A stretch of 64,000 nucleotides of DNA, from the NCBI RefSeq assembly GCF_023278565.1, contig NC_064679.1, forward strand, positions 806,001-870,000, read 5' to 3'. Within the stretch, counting starts at the first letter, position 1, and every line of letters starts with the position of its first letter. Below are positions 49,601 through 61,456 of the stretch, one piece after another. The stretch is from Colletotrichum lupini (lineage: Eukaryota; Ascomycota; Sordariomycetes; Glomerellales; Glomerellaceae). A model generated the notes under the pieces. The model was not told where the DNA came from and made no database searches. It saw only the letters and a program-made list of their open reading frames with translations. The position numbers were made by a program, and so were the translations under genes.

Positions 49601-52285
49601 GCGAGGCAGTCGGCAATCATTGACAAAATCTTGAACCCGATCCTCTTTACATAGACCGTTCGATTTTCGCTAGAAGTTGCATTTCATCAAGCCCAAACTT
49701 CGGTTCATCGCAGGAGCTGAACCATCTCCGTCGCGATAATCTCTTTCTCCCCCAGATCAAAAATTCCAATGAATCGAAGATTCCGGTAAAAGCTTCTCTA
49801 GCGAGGCACAAGCAAATGTAAAACGCTTACTCTCCAGCTCGCTTCCCGAATGTCTCTGAATCGACTGTTGTGGCTGTTAGCCTGTGCCGTCTTCGGGATG
49901 CCTCACTTGCCATTCTCTCAGGCTGACGAGCGCCACATTTCGCCTGCCACGGATTCTTCGTGTCTTCAAAACCATGTGGCCGCAGTCGTACGAGCACGTG
50001 GCACCGACCCCTGAGGGGCTGAACGGTTTCCTTCCAGAACTTCTTGCGTGGAGAGCTTAGCAGAACGGGTACACGAGAACTCCTTCGGTTGCCCTTGGCG
50101 TTATCTTGCGAGAACGAGGCTTGATCCCCTCCTTGCTTCTCTTTGCTGCGTTGTGTAGTTGTGGCTTGGTGGGCAGTGGTCTGACGGTCCGACGGATGAT
50201 GCTTGGCTTGAAGCTTGGTCGCACCTGTATGCTGTGTACGACGCTGAAGGACCTCATGTCTCAGGGCAAGGTCTGGGGCTTCGGGCAGAGAAAGGGAAAG
50301 AGAATGGGCAATCGACGATGGTCTCTGTTGAGCCGTTTGTTTTTGTTTTTCCAATAAGGCTAATCATGTTTCTCCTACTGCTCAGACCATCTTCGGTCTC
50401 CCCGATTGGACAGACGGAGTGTCTACTGTCTCGACAGATGGAAGATTGAAGGTGTCACGACATGGAAGGTGGGATACCGAAACTTTCCGTGCCGCTTCGT
50501 GGTGAATCACGATCTTCCGGCCGAGATGACGCTCGCGTTCCTGGCACGTCGCTCAGCTGGAAGTTCGATGCCTTTCGCGCCTGAAGTTTATTGACTCGAG
50601 TGCTGTCGTCCCACGTCGCTCTGCCAAGGTGTCACTATTCTAGTGTATCGATGGGGGCCACGGTTGAACTTCCAGACACGTCAGAATGATCGTCAGGGGG
50701 AGGCAATAGAATTCTTCTGCCAAGCGTAACTGTTTCGAGATATGTAGACTTTGTATCTCGTAGCGTTTCCCTGGTGTGTGTACTGTTCACAGCCTTGGCT
50801 GTTCTACGAACAGCGTTGAATCTACGTGGTCGCTACGCACACTATTCATGACATCCCGCGGAATCGCAAGCCTATGAAGGTAACAACTGTAGAGGTACGA
50901 CAGGTACTAGACCGGGCAGAATTGATAGATCATCATATCGATGCAATCGCCCTTCGTACCCGGACCCAAACCATGCAATCCATGTCGGACACAGAAATGT
51001 AGCCAGCCGCGGGACAGATCAGGTCGACCCCGGGCCCCGGCTTCCGGACATAGCAACACGGCACCACGAGTCTACAACAGCCCTTATTCCATCGAATCGC
51101 GTATCCTTCCGAAAGTCAAACAACTGGTTCCAAGATGTCGGTCGAAATGCAGGTCTGCCCGAGCTTCCCAATTCCCCTTCCCCCTCCCCGGGTGCGCAAA
51201 GGTACATGTAGCTCCGAGCGCAGGTCTCGGACGGAGAACGAGAACCAATATTTCCTTCTTCTCAATGTTCGACGGCGTCGATGCGTAGCTGCACTATGCC
51301 GCGCGTGCATCTTCAGCGGGAGGAGGAGCGAGACCTGTACTTCGGACAGCTGTTCGGGCTCGAATGCTTCGTGCGCGCGAGGATCCTGTTTCTCGAAGAG
51401 GAGGGCCCCGACAGGTGGGTGCGTGGCGGGTTGTCTTTGCAGGTGATGCTGAGACATTACAACGTGGGAAGAGTCCCACGGGAGCCAGGTGTGAGGGGCA
51501 AGGTTTTGATGCTCCGAAGATGTTGACATTTTTGTAGACGGGTGGTGGCTTTTACCAAGATTTGGGAGCACTTTCCCACGGAGAAAGAGATCTTCTGCTC
51601 GAGAGGAGGGAACGAACCGTCTTGCTATCTGTAGGAAACATACACTTTGAACATCACCTAAAGAGAAGACTCAACTTCCAAGTCAACCTCTAAGTTCTTC
51701 GCTTTTCTAGCAGTCACATGTTGATATGCAGTCCTTACGCAATAGTCTGCCGTACTGCGAGGGGAAGAGAAAAACTAGCATGGAAACCACTAGTGCAGTG
51801 CAACATCACAAGTCGTACTTGTGCTCGTACACTTGACACTTTTCATGGGGCCGCACAAGAAGCCATGCGGTGTTGCGATACTGAAGCGGTTCCCTGGATT
51901 CGTCGAGCAGCCTCCTCGAGAAAGTATGTGCCACCGGTGGCGTATTGAGGCCTTGGCTAGACGTGACTTTTATTTTTTTGAGTATCTTGTCGGTGAATTT
52001 TGTTGTCATGGATAGAAGTGAGCGGTGGATTGAGCTGACGATGGGAAGGAGATTCATGCGGGCGAGAAAGGAGTATAAAGAGGGGCTCGAATCTCATGAG
52101 TTGGTGATCGGAAGATGGAGAGACATCATAGACATCACTTGGATCATCATCTTCCCAAACAATAACTGCACATCGATACTCATACTCTTACCTTCAGACA
52201 CTCAACAAGAATCAGCAATACCTAGTTCAAGGTATTCAGCTATTCTCAAACAAGGGTATCTTTCAGGTACCTTACGAAAGACAAG
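46621..52285. other. 5.7 kb without a recognised gene
   Basis: Promoter of the RGS gene, then a long stretch with scattered open frames of 60-175 codons. At 47720-48106 and 48798-49133 (+) there are Leu-rich segments, the second ending in a CPSISTVTVPGPW-like run that recalls the C-terminus of F-box/LRR proteins. They are not joinable into one model and stops lie between them, so a decayed F-box gene is only a guess. Composition is not RIP-like. No tRNA, rRNA or transposon is recognised. Confidence 0.4.
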
Positions 52286-52686
52286 ATGGGCAAGCATACC
52301 TCCAAGCAGTCTTCCTCGAAGTCTAAGAGTAGAATCTCCCCGATCCTCAAAACTAAGAGACCATAGCTAACTGAATCCACTACCGGCCAGGCTCCGGCAC
52401 CAGGGCACCCAACGGGCAGAGCTCCTCCTCGTCCAGCACCGTCCCGGTTGACCGATCGCTCGGCAGGAGCCAGACAATAACAACGACCATGGGGGCTCAC
52501 GGCAGTCCGATGGGTATGTGGCTAACGCAGCCGTTCCATCAGGAGCCATACCACAACATCGCCGCGGTGTCGGCGGACGGATCGGCGGCGGGGCAGGCTG
52601 ACGGACGTCAGGGGTCCGGGGCATCGGCGACGTACGCCTCATCCCGGCCGCAGCAGCAGCAGCAGCAGCAGCAGCAGCCGCGCTGA
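52286..52686 (+). CDS. Small Ser- and Gln-rich hypothetical protein
   Basis: Two exons (52286-52328, 52391-52686) give 112 aa. The start MGKHTSKQSSSKSK is basic and Ser-rich, the middle is PVDRSLGRSQTITTTMGAHG, followed by a conserved-looking MWLTQPFHQEPYHN, and it ends with nine Gln encoded by a pure (CAG)9 tract, then PR. The 62-nt intron is GTAGAA...CAG with a GCTAAC branch-point-like site, and only this splice links the ATG to the long downstream frame. I do not recognise a domain and the function is unknown. It is one of two genes I support between 46.6 and 58.3 kb. A non-coding origin of the frame remains possible. Confidence 0.5.
52651..52677 (+). repeat. (CAG)9 trinucleotide tract
   Basis: Nine perfect CAG units encoding polyglutamine at the C-terminus of the small Ser/Gln-rich protein. 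Pure repeats of this kind vary in length between strains. Confidence 0.9.
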
Positions 52687-55600
52687 AGTACCTACTGCAT
52701 GGTCCTTCAAGAGATCTTAGTCTGGGTACGGGACTGTTCTAGTTCGTTTTTGTTAGAAAAGTCTCGTCATTGGATTAACGTCGCCTATTCTCTCTTCTGT
52801 CACCACTCTTCACTTCAAAGATAGACTTAGATGCACTTTGCAATCAACAACTTCTCCCGTGCCTAATCGGAAGAGCCTCTCGATTCTCTACCCCGCGCAT
52901 CATCGTGGAGATGAAGGGGTCCAGAATCCGTGCGCACAATGTCAGAAGACGCAGAGGGCTATGACTGACTTGGTGTCATGGCTTGGCGATGAAGTTGGGA
53001 TGTGGCTCGGGAAGAAGCCAGTGGATTCGGGCTAAAGTTTCATGAGGCTGATGAGGAACTCTGAGAGATTGGGGCCAAGGTGGCTGAGAATGGCGCGCTT
53101 TGATTAGTGCCGTCAGCCCCGACTCGATGCAGCGTAAAGTTGCTGTTGAGCAACAAGTCCTCATAATACCTACTACTCCGTCCGAACATGTAAATCTGAC
53201 ATCGCCCCCAACAACGAACATTGAAGACAGAGTTCCGAAGCCTTGATATCTAATCCTCTTCTTCGGGACCCGCGAACGCAAAGTGCCAAGGGAATCTTCG
53301 TATTTGCTTTTTTCGGTTCTTCCCCTGCCTGGCCCATCTCTTGGCTCTTGGCCCTATTCGGCACTCGTTCTCTCGGACGCATCCGGGCAAGCGTGCCGAG
53401 CCCAACGGCGCAGCTTGGCAAGGCCTCCCAAGGACCCAAAGCACAGATGGAGACGTCATGCAAGTTGCACAGTCACTTGCCGCTGTCCCCCGCGGGCTGC
53501 AAGCAGGCGGCCAAGAGGCTTAGGAAGCACTTGAGAACTCTCTTGAGAGAGGCTGGAAAGAAGATACGGAATGTTGGGGAGAATTGAAGTTGAGTGAATA
53601 CCCGGGCAACCCTGACGGTGTGCGTGATGTCCCGATGCGTGTGTATGTGTGTGTGTGACTTGTGAATTCGATAGTCTGGAGTTTGAGTATCAAGTTTGGA
53701 CTTTTGGCGAGATTGAAGAGTTGCAGCGGTGGTCGTAAGCTGACTGAGAGCCGAATTATTTTTGGGGATGGGCGTCCCTTTGTCCGGGGTTCAATTTCCC
53801 TATTCTCGCATGCTCGCTTGTTGACAGCTCGACTTATGTCAGCGGCACAAGTCGACGAGATGAGGTCAGCAAAATACGTACCCTCTCACCCTCTGCACAG
53901 AGTTGCTTAGATTCATTCTCACTCTCACTCTCATTCTCAATCTGGTTCACCTTACCTCTCACCTGACTCTCAAGAGTCTCAATCGTCTCAAACATCTGAA
54001 TTGCTTTACTGGTCCAGGCTAGCCCATGTTCACCCTTCCCTGCCGGCTAGGGACAGCAAAAAGCATAAGCATAAAAGCAGAAATGAGACGGACAACCTAC
54101 ATGACGTCAAACACCCCAAATCAGAAGGCCGCCATCCTCAGTAAGCTTTGACCGAAATTAATTGGCAGCGGACGATGGGCACTGTTTTTGGTTTCACACA
54201 CAAATGAGTTTTCTGTTCAGTGTTCGTGGTTGCTTGTGTTCCCCAGGTTCAAGCCCCCCCAAAGCGAGCCAAACCTAGCGCGACCATCGAGTCTACAGTG
54301 GAGGGAAGGGAAAATCCTTCGAGGTAACAGATCTCTCTATGATGTGCACTAGCTGCCCATGTTTTGCGTTGAGATCGCTTCGCTTCGTCTTCCATCATCG
54401 GCCCCCTTCTCCACGTGGATGCTCCTTCGTTCTCTGTCGAGAGAGGGTCAAGAGCCCACCCCTTTTGCGCCTCAGTTTCAGTGTTTTTTGAGTGTTCCGG
54501 CAGGGAGGACGGCGTGGACGGCACCAGGGACAACACTGTATGAATAAATGTGTGCGGTAGTTGGAGGGTGGAGAAGGGGCTTCAAGGGGCGATGAATTTG
54601 TTTATTTGCAAGGGGGCAGCAAGGGAAAGGAGTCGAAGAGCGGAAGACAACTGCAACACAGCGACGAGAATGTCACTGAATGATTGACTGAGAAGTGTTT
54701 GCAGCATGCGCTGATCGCTGGATGCAGGGCCGGTGAGACAGAGAAACGACTGTTTGGGTCCCAGGAAGACCCTCTCTCGAAGCCTTCTCTCAGTCCTCGC
54801 CCAGTCATTCAATCACTCTCTGACTTCCCGCTCCCGCTTTCTGCAGAGTTCCCAATTCATTTGTTCTCGACCAGTCCACTTCGTCCCTGACGAGCTTTCC
54901 TCCACAAAATTCCTGCAGAAAGATTGGAAAACGAATGACTAGATGGGCATAGCGCGCCCCTCCTCACGCGTAACCCAGCCACCCCCTGCACCACTTGACT
55001 CTTTCCGTCCTTCCGTCTTGTCACTCTGGAGTCTGTTGTCTCGAGTAAGAGACGGAGAGAGGGAAACCAAAACGGAGAGCTAAACGCTATAACGGTTGAC
55101 AGCGCTGAGAGCAGCTAGGTAGGAGCTGGAGGTTGGCGCACCTTTTCAGCTTTTGTTATTGACGCCTCGTGCAACACGCGCGACACCTTTGTTGACCGGG
55201 CCCTTTGTTCCCTTCCTAGACAGCTAGATTGTGTCGAGCAAGGTATTGTCCGCGTCTTTGCAACCACAAAGAAGGGTCTGGTGGCAGGGAACGCAGTTGA
55301 CAGGACAGCAAGCCATGAGAACGCCCTGTGCCGCAGAGGTGCCGTGATGGTGTCTTCGATAGCCAAGCCTCGTCCTTTTCTCAGATGGCTGGCTCTGCCG
55401 TAGAGATGTGCCCAGCTCGCTCGGCCGGCCCGGGTAGCTCGACTCTTTAGCTCGCTGGCGCTGCACCGCCCGGTTTGTGCTCTTCCATCATCGATATTGG
55501 GGGCCAATGGGGCCAATCAGTCAGAGACATACGCGGCAAGGCCAGTGAGTTGACGAGCATCACGGACTCCCGTGTTGCGTGCAGCAGGCTGCATAGGTGT

Positions 55601-56439
55601 CAGCAAAACGATGTACGGATACGTGAGAGCGAGAATTGCGACCGTTGCAAGATAGTGTCCGAGGACCGCTGACAACAAGTTGAAGAGAAGAAAAAGACAG
55701 TTGCAGTTGTGACCGAGCCTTCCGAGCTACGGCGGGACAATTCCCAATGCAGATTCCACCATTCGGGCTCCCATGAACACGGTACTCCGTACAGAATACG
55801 GAGCCCAGTAGAGGAGGGGGAGCCATAACCTAAACCTGAAGATGCAGCAATCCTTGTCCCGCCCTCGATCAGGGACCGGACTGCTTTTCGCAGCTCGCTA
55901 GAGGGGGAACGCTGGTCAAGCTGGAACCCCGGACCCAGTTTCTGACCCAGCCGGTGGCCACTGGTCCGTCGAGTTGATGAGGAGCCCGTCGTTCCCGCAG
56001 CGCTTCCCATGCTTTCAGCGTAGCAAGGCCCCGGTGATCGTTAGTGTTTCCCCTCTTGGGCCCGTCGACAGTGTGTGTTGTCACTGTGGCTAGTGCCAAG
56101 TTTGTGTTCGTTGTCGGGAGTGTCGTGCTGTGCTACATACATAGTGAATGCTGAGATGCAGAAATGGTGGTGCCGTGTACGATGGATGAATGGAAGATGG
56201 GGGAGGGATGCAGGCGCTGTTTAGCCGTTTGCTGGGGCTGGCGCTTCTGCATCGGCAGGTCAGGACAGGCCGGGAAATGTACTTGTGCACACACCTTGAA
56301 AGTGGTGGCAACGAAGGTACCGCCCCTGGGTCGTACCATCCCATCGATCCATCGCCCGTCCTTGGTCGGGTGTCTTACCGCGCATTTCTTGCTTTTTTGC
56401 CCTGTCGATTTCTCCCAATTGCCCATGTTCCATCGGCTC
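52687..56439. other. 3.75 kb without a recognised gene
   Basis: Open frames of 60-140 codons on both strands with no domain. A GT-rich microsatellite lies at about 53638-53657. Composition is mixed, with G/C-rich and pyrimidine-rich patches. It may be a large upstream regulatory region of the membrane-protein gene at 57.5 kb or hold non-coding transcripts; nothing in the sequence decides. Confidence 0.4.
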
Positions 56440-57523
56440 TGCCATCCAAATTCAGTCCCGTCATCAATCATCCGTTTCCCTCATCTTGTCTCCTTCTCAC
56501 CACCTTTCCTCCCTTCCACTTCCTTTTCCTGTTCGTCACCTTCACTTTCGCCAAATATCCGACACAATTAAACAAACCACAGCCAACCCGGCTTCAGTCT
56601 CCTTCTCCTCTCCCGTCCTCTTCCCTTCTCTCCTCCATCTCCCCACACACTCGCTTCGTCACTACAACAAGGAGAAGCCTCGAATCCAGTATCAGCCGTG
56701 CCGACCGACATCGTCAAGCTTCACGCACTCGACGTTCGCTTCCCGATTATCGTCACTCGCTTGTACCACCTCGCCCCTGGCCGACCGACGTACAATCGAC
56801 GAAGGATCCAGATCAAAGTCCACTGAAACGCCGCTTCCCAGGACCCGTCCTACGTATACGAGAATCTCGCTTCCTCCAAATACCTACGCTCCATCCTCCG
56901 AAGCCCGGCCCGACCGAACGCTGGTGACAAACACCCGCAATTGTCAGAACCCACGCTTTCTCGACGTCACAAACCGAGACACGAAAAATCATCAGAAGGA
57001 CTTGCATCCGCACGGAATCTCTTCCGGAAATTTTCAGAACTTGGCTTTCGTGCATCGAAACGCACATTACGACGTTTTGAAGCAATCTGTGCGGCAGAAC
57101 CTGGGACGGCAGCTGGACCTGGCTCAACCTCGACCGACTTGGGACGAAAACCACACGCTGACGTGCATATCCGCCAACGGCATTGTTCACAACTCGGGAT
57201 TTTTTTTGCTGTGACCAAATTCAATCTGCGAATTCACCGCTGCCAACTGTGCATCGCATTCCTCTCCGGCCGCCAATTTTCTGGGCTTGACTCGCTGGAT
57301 TGTGGCTCAATTTCGCACTCGTGCCACCCGACGTGTCTTGGACCACCGCAATAAGGAGGGAATACCTACCATCGATTGCTCTCAACGTCTCCGCATTCCA
57401 ACGACTTGTTTTGGCCGCAACGGCTGATAAGTTGCCTACTTCTCTCCGAATTCCTTCTCCTTTTTCCATCTCCAACGCTCCATCTGTTCCCTTCCTCTCC
57501 AACAAATCGCCAACACCGTCAAG
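56440..57523 (+). promoter_or_regulatory. Pyrimidine-rich leader of the membrane-protein gene
   Basis: Long CT-rich tracts (notably 56460-56660 and 57430-57520) directly before the first exon. CT-rich blocks near transcription starts are common in ascomycete housekeeping promoters. Two overlapping + strand open frames (56190-56927, 56486-57214) are Ser/Pro/Thr/Arg low-complexity and not conserved-looking, so I read the stretch as promoter plus long 5' leader. If transcribed, it contains several upstream ATGs. Confidence 0.45.
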
Positions 57524-58297
57524 ATGTGTAAGTGACAATTCCGCAATCTTGGACGATGAATCCCTAGCTAAACATGATGCAGCTGGCCTTTCAACAACGA
57601 TTATGCCCTTTGCGCAGTTGCCCGCGTGCGCTGTGAACTGTGGCCCCCTATACGACGCCAACGGCGCCTGTGTTCCTCCTGCTGTCGCGGCGGCAGATGC
57701 CAATACCTACGACAGGTGTTTCTGTAGTCAGGGTGTTCTGCAAGCCTTCTCAACAGCCGCCGGCGGTGTCTGCCCCGCTGCTGGATGCGACGACGCTGGC
57801 TTCAGCAGTATCCAAGGATGGTACACTTCATTCTGTAATTCCGTCACAGGCGGTGCTGCGACTGCATCCTCGTCCTCGGCAGGATCTTCCTCAACAAGCG
57901 GAGCTTCAAAAGGATCCTCCAACAGTGGAAATGGCGGCGATTGGTGAGAATATTCCCAGCCTTCCATGCCCCGCTATCGCTAACCTTCCAATATAGGCTC
58001 TCTAATCACTGGAGATGGGTCGTCATGCTTGTCATCCTCGTTGTCGCCATTGCTGGTATTTGGGTTGGCGCCTGCATCTGGCGCCGACGCTACCTCCGCC
58101 GTAAGGACCGCATGTACGAGCTCGGCAAGCACGCGCACAAGGGACCTAGCGGCATCATTGCCGGTTCTGGTGTCAATGTCAACCAAGCTGGTATCGTCAA
58201 CTCTCCCGGCCAGTTCATGCCCGGCCCGCCGCCTGCCGTGTACGATGAGAAACCCCCCAAGGAGAAGAAGAAGTGGGTTGTCAACGAGCGGACATGA
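57524..58297 (+). CDS. Single-pass membrane protein with Cys-rich ectodomain
   Basis: Three exons (57524-57527, 57583-57943, 57997-58297) give 221 aa. The first exon contributes only ATG and one base; the 55-nt GTAAGT...CAG intron links it to MSGLSTTIMPFAQLPACAVNCG. Residues about 10-75 form a Cys-rich domain (ACAVNCGPLYDANGAC, YDRCFCS, VCPAAGCDD, SFC) resembling fungal extracellular Cys domains, though not matching the CFEM spacing exactly. A Ser/Gly/Ala-rich stalk follows, then one transmembrane helix (VVMLVILVVAIAGIWVGACIW, about 131-151) and a basic cytosolic tail starting RRRYLRRKDR with Pro/Lys-rich end. No classical signal peptide is seen, so the helix probably serves as anchor. Likely a conserved ascomycete surface protein of unknown role. 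Confidence 0.8.
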
Positions 58298-60022
58298 GAG
58301 TGCGACTTCATTAGACATGTTGTGTGGCATCACTCTTCATCACTATCTCTCAACGGCTTAACGAGACGGCGTTCACATATTTCACGGCATTGGTGTTTGG
58401 ATATTCACACATACTTGTTCCCAGGCAATACTTGTTGCTCTTCCTTTTTTCCTTTGGTCATTGATTAGGCGTACGGCTGGAAACAATGGAGGGTTCTGTC
58501 GTCGGACATAAACAGCATTGGTGGTCCTGGTTCTTGACAGTGAAACCACGCAATCAAAAAGGGCGAGTTTGAAGGGGTGGAAACAGGCCGATGGCAGGAG
58601 ACCCCCAGTCTCACACAGCTGCGTAACAGAAGCGGCCTGTTTCCCTTGGGCCCCGGGGGAAATGTCCTTTGAAGAAAGGCCCCGGAAAGCGGGAGGGCTC
58701 GTGTGGTCAGCTTAGCATCATCTCGAATCAAATGATAATTTCTTATACCCGTTCACAACCACGGCCACTGAAACGCTTTACATTCAGAGCACCAGCAATG
58801 TTTTGTTTTGCAACTGTAACTGACTCGATGCCGATATCCCGTGGTCGTATGCTTAAGCTTTTTCTTCTTTCAATCCCTTGCCAAAGAGTATTATCCACAA
58901 TCATGAGGCTTGTCTGAGCGGGTCGATCAAACTGCCATGTGGGCGCAGAGGTCCTGGCACCTGCAGGATGTTTCGCAGGCATCGCGGTGGATTTTTCGAT
59001 GGTTCCTGCTCATAATTGGTTCGAGCTTGCGTGCGGGACGAGTATCGTTTATGCTCCGCTACAGCTTCACTTCTTGGAAGAGAATTCGGCGTCCGCCACT
59101 GTCGAGCTCTGCTATTCAAATGACGGGCATGATTACTGCTGGTATTTGTCGTTCGAGATGATGAGACTCTACAGGTAGGTTGGACGAGATATGTTGAAGG
59201 GTGGAGCTCTCCGTCCCTCTGCAACGAAGGATGGCAAGAAGAGGCGTGGACGCAGGTATAAGATCTCTTTGTTTTGGCAGTATGCTTACAGTCTTTCGTT
59301 CCACATCTGACCTGTATGACGAGCCCAACACTTCTGGTTGATATCTTGATCAGTTCAAGGTTGTGGAAGAGGACTTACGATGTACATGGTGCTCCAGGGT
59401 ATATCAACCTACATGTTCCTGCCAATCATTTCCTGAAGTGGAAGCATCCTGACTTTCGTCCGAAGACACAGCGAACACGGATAGGTAGATTTCTACATCT
59501 GTAAAAAGGTTCCAGCCGGACACATGATCTGCGAATGAAGGTCTTCGGCTATTATTTTGCAACAGGATGTCTTTCGTGTACGCAACAGGTCCTCAATTGG
59601 GACTTCTTCCTCACTCAATCACAGACGTGGACACCGATTCAACGGCTGCCGGCACGCGAGCTCAAACTAGAGAGGGCGCTCCTCATTCGTGCACCTATGA
59701 ATGGTACTGAGGCTGGCATGAAGTCTATCACACGCCATACGTGAGTTCATCCGAGCACTAGACGTGCACCCAACATGAAGTCCAATCGGCTCCGATTATC
59801 AAATAATCCCCGACCGACGGGACTTCCCCAAGCTCGCCGGCTCCCAGCTACCAGCACACAGACATTTACAGCCATCCGCATGTCTTCTAAATACAAGACA
59901 AAGACATCATCCCCAAGCATCTTGATTCCCCTCGTTCTCCCATACTTGACTTGGCAAATTGACTTTATCTTCATCTTTCTTACAATCGTTCTACCACATC
60001 CCGTTCTCTACAGCCATGACCG
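58298..60022. other. 1.7 kb intergenic with one unresolved open frame
   Basis: A + strand open frame from about 58916 to 59178 has balanced amino-acid use (ending GHDYCWYLSFEMMRLYR), and another at 59274-59504 contains HGAPGYINLHVPANHFLKW. They could be exons of an unknown or decayed gene, but no splice model joins them and neither matches a family I know. The last 100 bp is the pyrimidine-rich promoter of the methyltransferase. Confidence 0.3.
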
Positions 60023-61130
60023 ATGAAGCAACCCCCAACCTCCCAGCCCACCGCATCCCCACAGACCGAGACCCTTCCCCCTCTCGAGGAACATACAAAA
60101 AGGCTCTTTATAGAATACGCAAAGATCCCAGAAGCTAAGCTCCAAGACCATCTCGAAGAAGCAGTAGGTCGCTCACCGCCCGACCTCTCAAACCCACACT
60201 CACTTTTCCTCCCCCCCTGGACTTTCCCAAACCCGACTTCCTCAGCATCGTCAACGTAGCACTAACCCACGGCCTCTCTCTCTCCTCAGCGCAGAAAGGC
60301 ATGGAACGACTGTCCCTACCCATGCATAGGCCTCTGGCTCTTCCTCAAGCTGCAGCTCCGAAGCAACAAGGAATTCGACGAGGCCGTGTGGCGTACGCAA
60401 CGAGGCGAGAATCTCGTCGACTTCGGATGCGCCGTCGGCCAGGATCTACGTAGTCTGGTGCGTCTTTCCTTTCCTCTCCTTTTGCCCTTCTTTTTTTCCT
60501 CTCGTGCCTGACGTCTTACACTCTACGCACCCTCACCATCAACTCCACAAGAACGCCATACAATATCATGAACCCATCCCGACCAGCAATCAACTCACAA
60601 CTCCCCAGCTCCACGCAGGTTCACCCCCACAATCCCTCCACGGCATAGACCTAACCCCCTCCTTCTTCTCCGCCGGCAAATCACTCTTCAACGACCCTCA
60701 CACCCCGATAACATTCCTCCCGGCAAACGCCCTCTCCCCGCCCTCGACCCTCCCCTCCCCCTGGCGTAACAACTTCACCATCATCACAGCAAACTACGTC
60801 CAGCACTGCTTCAGCCTACAAGACCAAGAAACCTACGCCGCCTTCCTGCTAGCTTTACTCTCGGGAAACCCAAACGACTTGATTTTCGGCCGCACGGCGG
60901 GCACGACGGAGGGCGAGGCGCGGAGGGAGGAGATGCACAAGGGCCAGAGGCTGTATCGTCACACGGGAGCGAGTTTTGTCGAGTTTTGGACGAGGGTGGC
61001 GGCGCAACATGGGAGGAGAGCGAGGGTTGAGACGTGGGTTGATGAGGTTCCTGCTTTTGAGCTCAGGGGCGAGGGGATGGAGAGGTTTGAACCTGTCAAG
61101 AATCTCATGTATTCGATTCGGTTTGAGTGA
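60023..61130 (+). CDS. SAM-dependent methyltransferase
   Basis: 276 aa in three exons (60023-60163, 60290-60457, 60609-61130), all phase 0. After splicing the N-terminus reads LFIEYAKIPEAKLQDHLEEA then RRKAWNDCPYPCIGLW, a pattern known from fungal secondary-metabolite methyltransferases. SAM-binding motif I is VDFGCAVGQD (90-99), motif II lies around LHGIDLTPSFFSAG, and the C-terminal part has FWTRVAAQHGRRARVETWVDEV. The fold is class I. The acceptor is unknown, and no PKS, NRPS or terpene synthase is in the window, so it may act alone or in another pathway. A second ATG at 60016 opens a different frame of about 40 codons that overlaps the start. Confidence 0.82.
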
Positions 61131-61456
61131 GGTGTTTTGACATGTGTTCAGCACGCGTGAAGAGTGCGCAAAGCCAAAGGTTATTCACCCTCGTGTACTT
61201 GGACTATGCGACATCTACAAGTGTGACCAAGCGAAGAGGACGTAGTTCAGGTGTACCATGCTATTATTCATGCAGTCTATCTATATGCCATTAAACGCGT
61301 GTCGTGTTCGGATCCAAAAATCAACAAAGTTCATACTGCTTTTGATCGGGCCCAGGGTGTCTTTTCTGCATCATCCGCGTGGAAACTCTCAAAGCGCCTA
61401 ACTAATTTGAATACGGTTCCCAGTAGGAGTTATTAGTTTTCGCAACGTCGAATCAT
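61131..61456. other. Short convergent 3' spacer
   Basis: 3' ends of the methyltransferase and the debranching-enzyme gene. No feature recognised. Confidence 0.5.

Noticed and set aside
49827..50354. 175-codon minus-strand frame, Gln/Lys/Arg/Ser-rich, with an overlapping 66-codon frame
   Set aside because: Low complexity, no domain, no splice support; two overlapping frames of the same strand are both open by composition.
56190..57214. Two overlapping + strand frames of about 240 codons
   Set aside because: Low-complexity Ser/Pro/Thr/Arg sequence produced by pyrimidine-rich DNA; better explained as promoter and leader.
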